This document shows positions 1 to 12,450 of a DNA stretch of 64,000 bases, piece by piece. Below the pieces are notes generated by a model. It was not told the origin of the DNA and did not search any database. It saw only the letters and a program-made list of their open reading frames with translations. The stretch spans positions 10,353,133 through 10,417,132 of the forward strand of contig CM077833.1 of the NCBI GenBank assembly GCA_039720395.1. Direction: 5' to 3'. Positions within the stretch are counted from its first letter, which is position 1; each line of letters starts with the position of its first letter. The DNA comes from Liquidambar formosana. Lineage: Eukaryota; Streptophyta; Magnoliopsida; Saxifragales; Altingiaceae. The position numbers were made by a program, and so were the translations under genes.

Positions 1-1800
1 AAAGGCTTCTCAATGTTAGGAACCACTCTTAGTTCTGCAATGAACTTACTCATCCAAACATGTAGCAATGCGCTCAAATTTACAGCTCCACCATTTAAGG
101 TGAGAACATACCTCGATGTTGATCTCCTATCATCATCGTCAGATTGAAAATCTGAATCCGTTATACCAACCATTTCAAGTTTCTTTCTCCATAGGCAAGG
201 CATAGGTCCTTTAGTTCTTCTCAAGAACTTAAGGATAGCCTTGACTGCTTCCCAGTGTTCCTTATCTGGGTTTGCCTGATATCTGCTCGTAACATTTACA
301 GCAAAACTAATATCTGGTCTTTTAGTTATAGACAACTTGATTCCATGTCTGACAGGAATTAGACCTCCTTTTGGAATCATGCATTTTGAACTCTTTCAAA
401 ATCTTGTCTATGTACTTCGATTGGGAGAAACTTAGCATCCTTTAATATCTATCTCTATAGACCTCTATTCCCAGAATATAGGATGCTTCTTCCAAATCTT
501 TTATGGAGAAAATTTTGTGAAAAACCAATTTTTCACTTTTGACAACGTCTCTATATTATTCCCTAATAAGTAGAACGTTATTCACTTATAGGACCATAAA
601 TGTGATCACACTCCCACTAACCCTTTGTACAATCATGGTACAATGATGGGTTTTGTCTCAACAGGGACAGTGGTTGCATCAATGTTGGTTTGTGTCTCAT
701 TAGACAACTCTTTGAGTTCTATTTTCCTGTTGTTATCTCCTTCTTGAATAAACTCTTTTTCAAGAAAGATTGAAAACTTACTAACAAACACTTTTTGTTC
801 ATCAGGATAATAGACTTAATATCCTAAACTCTATTTAGGATAATCCACAAACCTACGTTCAAGTTATCTTGATTTCCAATTTGGTTACATCATGTGTCTC
901 TATATATGCAGTGCAACCCCATACCTTAACATTCTTAAGGCATAGTGCTTCCCTTTCCATATCTCATATAGGTTTTAAGGGACAGCCTTGGTTTGAACTC
1001 TGTTTCACAAGTACGTGGCAATTTCTAGGGCATATCCCAACAAGGATAATATTAGGTCATTGTAACTTATTATGGATCGGACCATATCCAATAAGGTCCT
1101 CTTCCTCCTTTCTAACACACCATTAAGTTATGGTGTTCTAAGAGGTGTCCATTAGAATAGAATGCCTGTTTGAACAAGTTGATCTGAAAGATCACTAGTT
1201 AAATATTCGCCTCCTCGATCCAATCGAAGAGCTTGATACTTTTACTAGTTTGTTTCTCTACTTCATATCTGAATTCTTTGAACTTTTCAAATGATTCTAA
1301 TTTGTACTTCTTTAAGTATACACACCCAAACCTAGAATGAATCATTAGTAAAGGTTGTAAAGTAAGAGAAACCTCTTTATACATCACTATGTATATTTTG
1401 TTCTATTAAGATTATTAGCATTCAATTTTAGAACTATCATGCTCTATGCAATTCATATTTGCAATAAAGTTTAGAAAATAAAGGCCATCCACATAAACTC
1501 CAGAAGTAATGAACTCTTCATTTAATAGAAAACATTTATTAAATCAAACTAAAACCTTGTTTAGATAAAACTGAAATAAAATTAATGTTTCTAATAACTT
1601 CTGGAATGTAAAGATAGCCAACTATTATTTCTAAACTACTCCATTAGGTAGAGTCAAGCAACAAGCCCCACAGCTAATAATGCAACGTTTACTCCATTCC
1701 CCACTTGTAGGGTTGATCCACCTTTACTCTACCTTCTGCTTCCCACTAGATTCTGCATGGAATTCAAAATTCACATCAGAATTAAGTACCCGAGTGGAAG
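1..1800 (-). pseudogene. Copia pol remnant (protease, integrase, reverse transcriptase, RNase H), outer element
   Basis: Minus-strand translation gives recognisable Copia blocks in the expected order but in shifting frames with stops. Near 1690-1720 is a protease-type VGNG..VALLAVG segment. At 1199-1387 is an integrase piece containing SFEKFKEFRYEVEKQT. At 860-1130 is the integrase C-terminal region (KVWGC.AY-like). At 400-600 is the end of reverse transcriptase, with YILGIEVYRDR and a ruined YVDD box read as L-stop-VNN. At 1-60 is the RNase H end (VWMSKFIAEL). The N-terminal half of reverse transcriptase seems missing between about 600 and 700. The whole pol is compressed to about 1.8 kb, so it cannot be functional. 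Confidence 0.75.
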
Positions 1801-2362
1801 CAAAACTAACATTTAGTTTAGAGCATGATCCATACCTTCCAAAGGTTGGTTCTTTAGAGTATCCAAATACTCCCGGCAGTTACGTTTCCAGTGCCCATCC
1901 TTGCCGTAGTGAAAACAGGTTCCTTTGGCTTTATTGTTACCTTTCTTCTTCCTCCGGGTACTCTTACCCTTGCCTATATCCTTGCCCTTAGGCTTGAGCT
2001 TAGACTTGGAAGTAGCAGCTTCATTAAATTCAAGTAAAAATTCTTTCCCATACAACTCTTGTATGTTGATAAAAATCTCGTAAGCACTTCCCTATAGACT
2101 CGTGTTGCTTCTTAAGCTCGAGACTCATAAATACCATCATATAGCACCTTGCCATGAGATCGTCGTCCATGCGCTTCTGATAAGCGTCTTTCTCTTGCTG
2201 AGTTGTAGCCTCAGAAGGAGCAATGGGAAGTGGATTATGAAGTGCATAGGTAAGATTCTTGGAATCCAAAACAATTTTTAGATTCCTAAGCCAATCAAGA
2301 CAATTTGGTCCAGTCAAACGGTTGGTGTCCAGTATTTTGGATAACGGGTTGAGGTGAGCCAT
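1800..2362 (-). pseudogene. Copia gag remnant, outer element
   Basis: A 110-residue open stretch starts with ATG at 2362 (MAHLNPLSKILD...) and resembles the N-terminal Copia Gag domain, with a conserved W and YALHNPLP. It is followed in another frame (1813-2055) by a lysine-rich segment ending in a nucleocapsid-type zinc knuckle. The knuckle reads CFHYGKDGHWKRNC, so the second cysteine of the CX2CX4HX4C pattern is tyrosine. The two parts overlap in different frames, so Gag is frameshifted as well as zinc-defective. The equivalent region of the inner element (about 6900-7340) is more decayed and has lost this start codon. Confidence 0.75.
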
Positions 2363-2532
2363 TTCAATGAACTACATATAAAAATTAAAATAGAGAATTA
2401 TATTTCATTTTTATCCATGATGATCGGGTCTTTAATCATATGGTACCTCCCACTATTTTATCAATTTCCATACACCCTCTAATGGAATTCGGGAATCTTA
2501 TTCCTAATGGGGATTGGGGTCCCACTGTGACC

Positions 2533-2648
2533 TAGAAGCCTCACATTATAGTTTCTTGGAATACTTCCCTAGTTAAGTTAAGCCCATCATTCACAAAGGT
2601 ATGTTTCGCCAAATATATACCTCACATTATAGTTTCTTGGTATATACC
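2533..2648 (-). repeat. Stem-loop repeats in the outer Copia leader (two copies left)
   Basis: Two copies of a 21-nt motif CCTCACATTATAGTTTCTTGG lie near 2538 and 2620. The second sits between complementary arms ATATATACC and GGTATATA. The first is a hybrid: its left side matches the first, and its right side the second, of the three stem-loops preserved in the inner element (7498-7714). A deletion by recombination between direct repeats in this copy would explain that. Confidence 0.6.
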
Positions 2649-2769
2649 TGTTTAGGCACCCCATGATATCTCTATATGTGATAGTTTCAAGTAATGTCTT
2701 TAATATGGGTAGCTCCTACATGTCTGCAACCAAGTACCCACATTAAGGGACGTTAAATGATCCTATAAT

Positions 2770-2774
2770 GATGG
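2770..2774. repeat. Target-site duplication of the inner Copia element (left copy)
   Basis: GATGG here is repeated directly after the other LTR at 12451-12455. Five bases is the usual Copia duplication length, so the pair fixes the insertion at 2775-12450. Confidence 0.9.
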
Positions 2775-4433
2775 TGTTGGGAATCGAACAAGAGGGAAAA
2801 ATTGAAGTGCGGAATATAAAAAATTTTTCCTACGATTCCCAATCCCATGAATCTAACTATGCATAACACAAAATCAAACCCTAACTACAAAGAGGGTTAG
2901 AACACTTACAGAATTTTTTTCTTCTCCTTTTTGCTCCAAGCTTTGATTCCGGACAGCGGTGAATGAGCAGCCCAAGTGTGCTACCTCCAACGGTATCCAC
3001 ACCTAGCTAGAGCTTCAAGTCCTTTCTTTCTTCTTCCTTGTTGTTGCTAGAGGTGGAGAAGAGAGAGAGAGAGAAGAGAGCCTCCAAGGGGCTGGACGGC
3101 TAGGGTTTATTGTGCAAGCCTCTTATCCTATGTCACACATAAGTGTGACTTATATAGGCAGCCCACTAAAGGGGGCTGGCCATGGGGAAGAAACCCTAAT
3201 AGGGTTATGTGTAATTACTCTTAATTGCACATTAACCCCTATTATTTGTATCAAATACAAATAGGCCCATAAAGAACTATTCTTTATTCACTAAAACCCT
3301 TTCTCTCATAGACTTTAAAGCCCTTCTTGCATGATCAGTGTGTGACCCATTGGGTTCACATCATTAAGTAGTAGGAATAGCACAAGGTGTGCACAATGGA
3401 ACTCTTTCCATTTAGGGTCTAATTGGAACTCCTTCCAATTCCCTAATTGATTATAACTCACTTATATCAATTAGGGCTTCTACTAACCATGAGTAACACC
3501 TAGCATATGGCTCATGGTGTGGTCCTTAATGAGGTGAATAGTCATTTACAAAGAACCCTTCTGTTATAGTTTACAGGTTACAATTGCATCCTTCCTTCAA
3601 CACAATGTCTCCAATTAAACTAATAGGACATGGAAGTCTGTCAAGTCCCTAGTTCAATTACTTTATACTCATTCATAGATATCAACTCATTGATGAACTC
3701 ATGAAACTCTTTTCATATTCATCCTACCATGGCCATGGATTTAATGAGTTATATTATGAATGCTATATGAGACATTCTCTCTCTTTTTCCTGAGAGTGAT
3801 GGATCCCTTGTTGATCACTCACATGCCTTCATACACATAGCAGTAGGGCCAATGAACACCTTTGCAGACCCCTGAATAGGATCTGCACTTAGTGTTATCA
3901 AACTTCTAAAGCTACATGCATAAGACAACTATGGTGTCTCAGGTCTAAGGATTACTTGTACCACTATAACAATGAGAAACTGATTGACAGGCAGGATAAA
4001 ACTCCATTCAGTTTATCTCATATCTTTGGTCACATTCAGTGTACCTATTCTTATAATAGGCACCCACTTGTTGGTTGTAGTGTCTCCACACAAATAGCTT
4101 GAGACTAGCTATCCTCCTATAGAGTCAACCTAACAAGTGCTAGTCCTATGGTTCATTACTGTCCATCATAGTGAACCTTCAACTAGGAATGCTTAAGGAG
4201 TTTAGTACAGAGATATATCTATAGTCTCAAAATTACAACTCTTTGTAATTCCATATTCTCAACTCTAACTCCATGGACATATTATGTAAATATAAATGAT
4301 GCATATAAACATAATAGAATAAACCCTTTTATTAAATCAATAATAAATGTGACATACATAAATGAAATCAAATGATTGTTCCTAATCCCTAAACAATCAT
4401 CTCTATGATTGGCTCTAGGGCATAATCCTAACA
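2775..4433 (-). repeat. 3' LTR of inner Copia element
   Basis: On the minus strand it begins TGTTAGGATT and ends GATTCCCAACA, the usual TG...CA ends. A TATA-like CCTATATAAGT lies on the minus strand at about 3148-3158. It is the same length as 10792-12450 and looks identical to it. It is related to, but clearly diverged from, 15502-17195. Confidence 0.93.
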
Positions 4434-4444
4434 ATCTCCCACTT
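4434..4444 (-). other. Polypurine tract of inner Copia element
   Basis: Minus-strand AAGTGGGAGAT lies directly before the TGTTAGGATT start of the 3' LTR, the position where plus-strand DNA synthesis is primed. Confidence 0.8.
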
Positions 4445-7345
4445 GCACTAAAGCCAATCGACCATGTATCGCATACCTATCTTCTCAAGATGTTGGTCTT
4501 AGACATAACCAATTATGTTTTAAAGCTTTAGTCAGTAGGTCTACAAAAACTTATGTAGATAATATCTTCTGTAATGTATCTATTACCTCTTCCAATGATT
4601 CCTCTAATCACTTGGAATTGTCACTCTATGAGTTTGGACTTTTGATGAGACCGTGATTCCTATACTTGAGCTATAGACCCATTGTTGTCACAAAACAAGG
4701 TGTGGGCAACTCAATGGAAGGAACAACTCTAAGTTCTAAATGAACTTATAGATCCAAACAGTCTCCTAGACAATGCGACAATTAATTCACCCTCAATAAT
4801 GGAATCCACTGTATCTTTCATACGGTTCTTCCATTAAGTATTTCACCAACTAAAGTGAATATAAAATATACCCCATATGGATTATATCCAAATCCATATA
4901 CCCATCTACTATGAGTTTACAATTTCCATATTCAATCCAATATTCCAAATTTGAATTGATTGATAACTATTTGTAACAATTACAACATAATAGATATTAG
5001 GTTCAATACATAGTGTAAAATAAGGCTTCTTAACACTTTAAGAATCTTACTTGTGTTATCCTAGGGCACATACCCTTGAATAATGAATTCTTATCTGAAG
5101 TAAATCAGACCTCCCTTAGAATTCTCCATGTTGAACTCCTTCAACATTTCAACTATGTTTAATGACTTGGAGATACTTAGCAATCTATATGATCTATCTC
5201 TATAGATCTTGTTGGATGCTTCTACCAAATCTTTCATGAAGAAGTTTTTCTCAAAAAACCAAAACGATTAGGATGTCATTCATATATCATTCATAATGAT
5301 TAGGATGTCATCTATACTTAGGATAAAGAAAAACGATCGCACGCACTCCCACTAACCTTTTATACACTCATGGTCCATCTATACAATGAGAGAAATCAAA
5401 CAATTTGATTACTTCAACTTTATAGATGTTCTAATTATGAGAACCTTGTAGTCTATTAATAGACTTCTATAACTTACACACTCTTATGGTTTTTCACCAT
5501 TTGATATAACATCTTTATATCCTTTTTGACATATCTTATATTCAAAATGTGTGTTTATAGATAACAAGATCCAAATGGATTTCAGCATAACTATTATCAA
5601 ACAAGTTTCTTTATAGACAACTTTTTGCCTATGTTGAAAACATTCTTAAATAGCCAAGCCTTTTAGGTCTCTACCTATCCATATTGGATTTAATGACTCT
5701 TAGTCATTTCTCAAGTTGATGTGAAACATCATCTAGTCATAATCAATAGGATTATCTTGGTGATCTTTATCACCAAAGAACAATTCTTTCACATTCTAAT
5801 AGAGATACAATATCTCTCTTATGTTAAGAAATATCCAATTTGATCTATGAAAAGATTGTAGTGTAGTTAAGGGTTTTGTCTCAACAGAGACAAGGGTTGG
5901 ATCTTTGTTCGTTTGTGGCTTTACAGACAATTCTATAAATTCTATCTACTTTTGCATCTTTCTTGAATGAACTCTTTCTCAAGAAAATCCAGCAAACATC
6001 CTAATGGACAACTTTTGTTCATTAGGGTAATAGAAATACTATCCCAACCACTTTTGGGATACACCACAATTCAACACTTACTTGACCGTATTTCCAGATT
6101 GTCTACATTATGTTTCTAGACATACGTAGCACAAGCCCAAGCCTTAACTTCTTTAAGTTGGGTTTCTTCCCATATCATATCTGATATAATTGGGACAAAA
6201 CTGGAGTGAACCCTAAATTATCAATATGTAGCAATTTTAAGGTATATCCTAGATGGATACATTAGTAAAACTCATCATGGATCAAACCATATCTTAATAG
6301 GGTTCAATTCGTTCTCTTAGATTCACCATTGAGCTATGGTATTCTAAGATGAGTCTACTGTAATTGAATGCATGCTCTACATGACTATATACATCACGAT
6401 GTATAGTCAAATTATAAATGTAACTCATTCACTTCACTAAGTAAAAGATGGGTTTGGTCATCTCATAACCAAGTCATAATTGTTACATTTAAATGAGAGT
6501 CTCTACATCTCTTGTATTCTCGGAATACGTTGCATTCGCTCTAATTAGTCATTTAAATTCGGAAATCAAATTTCTAGAATGTCTTAAATGACTTAGTTAA
6601 GAAATAAGTTCCCAAAATTAATCTAGCAACTCTTGCTCTATTAAAATTTTTAAAGGTAACTTATTATCTACTTAACTTTCTGCTTCGATTTAGATTACAC
6701 TAGAATCCAAAAACCAAGAAGCAGAACTAACCAACAATTTAGTTTAGAGCATGAACCAAAACTTCAAAAGTTTGGTTCTTCTAGGAAGACTGATACTTTA
6801 TCAAGTTCCCTTTACAATACCTTATGTTTACTACAAAATAATTATATTTCTTTGTCTTTGACTTTTCAAGACTTGCTTTCCTCTATGCTTCCATTTTAAA
6901 TCACATCTAGCTTCTCAAGCTATTCTATGTGATTAATCATTTTTCAAAAGAATGATTATTAATAAACAACTTTTATTACATCCTAGTCCAGAAGAAGTCC
7001 TTTATAACTACTATACTTTATAGTATTATTTTACTCACAATACAACCTTTGTAGGTGATGTAGGACATCAAAGGCACTTGCATTAACTAATTTTGCTTCT
7101 GAAGCTCATTAGTCATAAATACTATCATATAGTATGGCAACAAGATGCCAATTGCGCATAGTGTCTTTTTCTTCTTAGGATGTTTGATGGAGGGCCTTTA
7201 ATAAAAGGCCTAATAGCATATAAACAATCTTTTGGAATTGAGAACAATTCTCAATTTCCTAAGTCAATCAAAGAAATCGGGTTTAGTCAAACTATCAATA
7301 TCCTATATTAGGAAATAGGGGTTTTGAGGTGAGTAATTAGGTAAT
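4445..7345 (-). pseudogene. Decayed gag-pol region of inner Copia element
   Basis: Collinear with the outer element's gag-pol (1-2362), but shorter blocks survive and no open frame of useful length remains. Matching landmarks include the RNase H end near 4690 (outer position 1), the reverse-transcriptase end near 5220-5350 (outer 450-600), the protease-region purine/T blocks near 6700-6760 (outer 1740-1820), and the gag start region at about 7330, where the ATG of the outer copy is gone. The decay must predate the last transposition, because the LTRs are undiverged. Confidence 0.75.
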
Positions 7346-7497
7346 CTACATAAACAAAGAATTAGATTTCATTTTTATCCATAATGATTGGGTCTTTAAT
7401 CATATGGTACCTCCCACTATTTTATCAAATTCCATACACCCTCTAATGGAATTCGGGAATCTCATTCCTAATGGGGATTGGGGTCCCACTGTGACCT

Positions 7498-7714
7498 AGA
7501 AGCCTCACATGTTAGTTTCTTGGCTTCTAACCCACAATAAGAAGACAACTCTTTGTCTATTGCTTCATAAGCAAGTTCCAATCGTTTTGCCTCTAGGGAA
7601 CATACACCTCACATGTTAGTTTCTTGGAATACTTCCCTAGTTAAGTTAAACCCATCATTCACACAGGTATGTTTCGCCAAATATATACCTCACATGTTAG
7701 TTTCTTGGTATATA
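7498..7714 (-). other. Three stem-loops with one shared loop in the Copia leader
   Basis: The same core, CCTCACATGTTAGTTTCTTGG on the plus strand, occurs three times. Each copy has its own complementary flanks: AGAAGCC/GGCTTCT (7498-7528), CTAGGGAA/TTCCCTAG (7593-7640) and TATATACC/GGTATATA (7682-7714). Different stems presenting one loop suggest structured RNA in the element transcript, just upstream of gag. Function is unknown; packaging, dimerisation or translation control are guesses. Confidence 0.6.
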
Positions 7715-9063
7715 CCAGTTTAGGCACCCCATGATATCTCATATGTGATAGTTTCAAGTAATGTCTTTAACATGGGTAGCTCCTACATGTCTGCAGCCAG
7801 GTACCCACATTAAGGGACGTTAGATAATCCTATAATGATGGAAGGCGATGAAGAATTCATTCCCCAATGACTTCTCCATTTTCAACTTAATATTAAATAA
7901 GAGGGGTTTTAAAGGGTCTCATCAAATTAACATGCATCCTATGTATCAAAATTTAAACGTATAAATTATGCTATTTATAATCATACATCTCATGCTATTA
8001 TAAATCATACATCGCATGCTATTATATATCAACATATATAAAGTACCATATTTTGATATTAGCCCCTAAGTGAATAGGTAACATATACCAAACTATGGTA
8101 TTGGAGCTAAAACAATTATCTCATAAATTAAAGCTCCCACTATGATGATTATGGACTTTGAGAGGATTCAATCCAAGCCAATAGATTGAATCCAAGGTCT
8201 AAGGTGGGTGTAGGTGATCGTAAAATAACACATTCGAAACATGCATGCTGTCTTGAAACACTTCTCTAAGCTTTCAAGTCCTTCAATCTGCTCCCTTGGC
8301 TTGATGGTCTCCACCATTGGCTTGTTGGGCTCTATCATGCTCCTTTGGGTCCACCATGCTCCTTAGCGCGCTCTCGATTACATAACATTTACATAATTTA
8401 AAGAAAGGGATACATAAGGGGAATGTGGGGTACATAAGAGAATGATAGAGAGAGAGGGAGAGGGAAGGTGGCATGCAAGCCCCAAATAAATTACATCACC
8501 TTAATAAAATTACAACTCTTGTAAATAATAACATCCCATTCATAAGACGGCCAATCACAATTGGTTTAAAGGGTATAGTCCATAATCATCATCCAAGCAC
8601 ATACATACAATCTCATTGCATAATGTAAAGAAAAACTGTAAGCATTAAAACATATGGGCATTATGGTAATTCTCTTGAATGATTTACATTAATCTCATTA
8701 ATGCATCCTAATCTTATTAGGTTTTAACAAAAATATCCAGAATTAAATAAAGTCTTAACATTTAAGACATTTAGTTTTAATTAATCAAATTAATAGAAAC
8801 ATATAAAGTTTCCTAAAATAACTCTAATATCCAATATTAGGGTTTCCTTATTTAAACAAAACAATTTCATTTAATTAAGAATTTCCAGATTTTAATTTAA
8901 TCCCCAATTGTATTTTAAACCATTTAAAACATTATAAAATTAATCAATATTAATTAAATAATTAACATGGGAATTAAATAAAATCAATTAAATGATGAAT
9001 TAGTGCATTAGGGTTTCCTAAAACCCTAAACCCTAAATGCAAGCCCTAAACATTAAATGCCTT

Positions 9064-9090
9064 ATGATTGGTCATTTAATGACCAATCAT
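9064..9090. repeat. CCAAT-type palindrome 1 in Copia leader
   Basis: Arms ATGATTGGTCATT and AATGACCAATCAT are perfectly complementary around a single T. Related palindromes occur at 9255, 13630, 13821 and 13999. Confidence 0.85.
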
Positions 9091-9254
9091 TAAAACCCTA
9101 GGTTCATACGGTATTTAATAAAAGGGATTAGGGTTTAATTAATGCCAAATAGGGCATTTATTACCCTTAATTAATTACACTAATTAGGGTTATCCAAAAA
9201 CCCTAACCCTAGACATCATTAATGGTATTAATTATGCCCTAACAATTAATAACC

Positions 9255-9281
9255 ATGATTGGTCATTTAATGACCAATCAT
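9255..9281. repeat. CCAAT-type palindrome 2 in Copia leader
   Basis: Identical 27-nt palindrome to 9064-9090, 191 bp further on in the same leader. Confidence 0.85.
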
Positions 9282-10777
9282 TAACTCTTAATTAAGGTAA
9301 TTAATATTCCAATTACGGTTTTAATTAATGCCATAATGAAATTAGGGTTTCATCATTAACTCAAAATTAGGGTTTCATCCTTAACTCTATGCAGCCGTCA
9401 CTACCAGGGGGCTGCCTGAGCTTGGCTAGGCTGCCATGGCCACCAACGACTGTGGGAGGCCATGGCCAGTCATGGGAGAACATCCTAGGGGTGTGGGACA
9501 AGCCTCTGGACATGTGAGAAGTGGTGGAAGTGGCTGCCATCATCAAGAACAATCAGGGTTTCCAAAACCCATTGCTGGAGCCATTGTTGCAGACCTTGAA
9601 GGTCACAATAGCTTCTAAGTCCTTATCAATTCGACTCCTCCATTGAAACCAGCTTTTGTATCATGTCCCTACATGAAATACTAAGCTAATAGAAGAGGTT
9701 TGGATGATCAAATCATCACCAATTGTTCTAAACAATTAAAACAACAGTAGGCTGCCCAGAATTTGACAGCACACTGTCCATGGTCAGAAATTGATTTAAA
9801 ACCCAGCAAGATGAATGAATTAGGCTACCAAACGAATTTTCCCAGTATCCTACATGTCTTAGGAAACTAATGCAATTGGTTTCATGCAATTTGGAGTTCC
9901 CTAACTGAAGTTCTAATCAAAACTCCATTGATGACTTTTCTGCAGAGAAAATCTGCTATGCTGTTCATGAAAAATTTTCAAACTTTTTGAATCTTTTTCC
10001 ATCAAAACCTTTTTGAAACTTAAAGAAAATCATATACACATGATATATAATGATCCTACAATGATCTTCCATCATAAATACAGCAGCTTTAATTAGAATT
10101 AATTGCAAGAACCTTAGGGTTCTAAAACCCAGATTCAGCCTCCATGGTGTTCTTCTCCTTCTTCCTTCTGTTCTAGCATCTTAATCCAATTATGATGCAT
10201 CTAAATGCTTGGGAACCTTTCCCTACCATGTCTAGAACATAACCCAAGTGGTGGCAACCATTGCCATGCCTTTGATCTCCATCAATAACTCAAAGTTGTG
10301 GCTATTGCATCATTCCCGAGCAAAACTGTCTTTCCAGACAGCCTGTAGTAAAAAATTCATAACTTTCACTACAGAACTCGGATTGACGCACCGTTTGTTG
10401 GGTTGGAAAGCTTATTCGAAGAGCTTTCTAACCATATATGGCTCGAAAATTTTGGAGAAGAACTCTGAATTCGGCAGGCAAAACAAGATAACGGTTCTTC
10501 ATGGCAACCATGAAAACTGTTCATAACAGTTTTATAAAACCCTAGTTTCCTTATTCTTCTTCTCCAAAAAAACTCAAACCCTATGCAACCTATTGCATCC
10601 ATGGCTACACTTAACCATCAATTAGAAGAGGACTAGAAGAGAATTGACCTAGGGTTCCAAACCCTAGGTTCAGCCATGGAGGAAAACCAATTATGCAGAA
10701 AAATTTTCCAGATTTTTGAATCATTCAACTACACCATAATTACCAGCCCATATGTATTTTGTATTATGCATAATCAT

Positions 10778-10790
10778 GGCTCTGATACCA
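10778..10790 (-). other. Primer-binding site, inner Copia element
   Basis: Minus-strand TGGTATCAGAGCC is the complement of the 3' end of initiator methionine tRNA. It is separated by one base from the 5' LTR end at 10792. This orients the element on the minus strand. Confidence 0.93.
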
Positions 10791-10791
10791 C

Positions 10792-12450
10792 TGTTGGGAA
10801 TCGAACAAGAGGGAAAAATTGAAGTGCGGAATATAAAAAATTTTTCCTACGATTCCCAATCCCATGAATCTAACTATGCATAACACAAAATCAAACCCTA
10901 ACTACAAAGAGGGTTAGAACACTTACAGAATTTTTTTCTTCTCCTTTTTGCTCCAAGCTTTGATTCCGGACAGCGGTGAATGAGCAGCCCAAGTGTGCTA
11001 CCTCCAACGGTATCCACACCTAGCTAGAGCTTCAAGTCCTTTCTTTCTTCTTCCTTGTTGTTGCTAGAGGTGGAGAAGAGAGAGAGAGAGAAGAGAGCCT
11101 CCAAGGGGCTGGACGGCTAGGGTTTATTGTGCAAGCCTCTTATCCTATGTCACACATAAGTGTGACTTATATAGGCAGCCCACTAAAGGGGGCTGGCCAT
11201 GGGGAAGAAACCCTAATAGGGTTATGTGTAATTACTCTTAATTGCACATTAACCCCTATTATTTGTATCAAATACAAATAGGCCCATAAAGAACTATTCT
11301 TTATTCACTAAAACCCTTTCTCTCATAGACTTTAAAGCCCTTCTTGCATGATCAGTGTGTGACCCATTGGGTTCACATCATTAAGTAGTAGGAATAGCAC
11401 AAGGTGTGCACAATGGAACTCTTTCCATTTAGGGTCTAATTGGAACTCCTTCCAATTCCCTAATTGATTATAACTCACTTATATCAATTAGGGCTTCTAC
11501 TAACCATGAGTAACACCTAGCATATGGCTCATGGTGTGGTCCTTAATGAGGTGAATAGTCATTTACAAAGAACCCTTCTGTTATAGTTTACAGGTTACAA
11601 TTGCATCCTTCCTTCAACACAATGTCTCCAATTAAACTAATAGGACATGGAAGTCTGTCAAGTCCCTAGTTCAATTACTTTATACTCATTCATAGATATC
11701 AACTCATTGATGAACTCATGAAACTCTTTTCATATTCATCCTACCATGGCCATGGATTTAATGAGTTATATTATGAATGCTATATGAGACATTCTCTCTC
11801 TTTTTCCTGAGAGTGATGGATCCCTTGTTGATCACTCACATGCCTTCATACACATAGCAGTAGGGCCAATGAACACCTTTGCAGACCCCTGAATAGGATC
11901 TGCACTTAGTGTTATCAAACTTCTAAAGCTACATGCATAAGACAACTATGGTGTCTCAGGTCTAAGGATTACTTGTACCACTATAACAATGAGAAACTGA
12001 TTGACAGGCAGGATAAAACTCCATTCAGTTTATCTCATATCTTTGGTCACATTCAGTGTACCTATTCTTATAATAGGCACCCACTTGTTGGTTGTAGTGT
12101 CTCCACACAAATAGCTTGAGACTAGCTATCCTCCTATAGAGTCAACCTAACAAGTGCTAGTCCTATGGTTCATTACTGTCCATCATAGTGAACCTTCAAC
12201 TAGGAATGCTTAAGGAGTTTAGTACAGAGATATATCTATAGTCTCAAAATTACAACTCTTTGTAATTCCATATTCTCAACTCTAACTCCATGGACATATT
12301 ATGTAAATATAAATGATGCATATAAACATAATAGAATAAACCCTTTTATTAAATCAATAATAAATGTGACATACATAAATGAAATCAAATGATTGTTCCT
12401 AATCCCTAAACAATCATCTCTATGATTGGCTCTAGGGCATAATCCTAACA
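10792..12450 (-). repeat. 5' LTR of inner Copia element
   Basis: 1659 bp, same ends and length as 2775-4433 with a constant coordinate offset of 8017 and no mismatch seen. The TATA-like CCTATATAAGT falls at about 11165-11175 on the minus strand. The GATGG duplication follows at 12451-12455. Confidence 0.93.

Larger units (their letters stand above)
7346..10777 (-). other. Long non-coding leader of inner Copia element
   Basis: About 3.4 kb separates the primer-binding site from the gag start position. It is very AT-rich in the middle (8640-9370), with many AAACCCTAA telomere-like motifs (for example 9020-9050 and 9190-9210) and two CCAAT-type palindromes. Small open frames occur (8283-8474, 9367-9552, 10248-10526, 10369-10602), but none has a recognisable domain and I do not call them genes. 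The outer element has the equivalent leader split as 2363-2774 plus 12456-15487. Confidence 0.65.
2775..12450 (-). mobile_element. Inner Copia-type LTR retrotransposon, complete ends, coding-dead
   Basis: 9676 bp bounded by two 1659-bp LTRs and a GATGG duplication. In minus orientation: 5' LTR (10792-12450), primer-binding site for initiator methionine tRNA (10778-10790), leader of about 3.4 kb, decayed gag-pol (about 7345-4445), polypurine tract (4434-4444) and 3' LTR (2775-4433). I found no difference between the LTRs over their whole length, which implies recent insertion (or recent gene conversion). No open frame of useful length exists in the gag-pol region, so the proteins that moved it must have come from another element. 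Confidence 0.92.

Noticed and set aside
869..1126. Open frame of 85 codons on the + strand
   Set aside because: It is the shadow of the minus-strand integrase remnant; the peptide has no domain.
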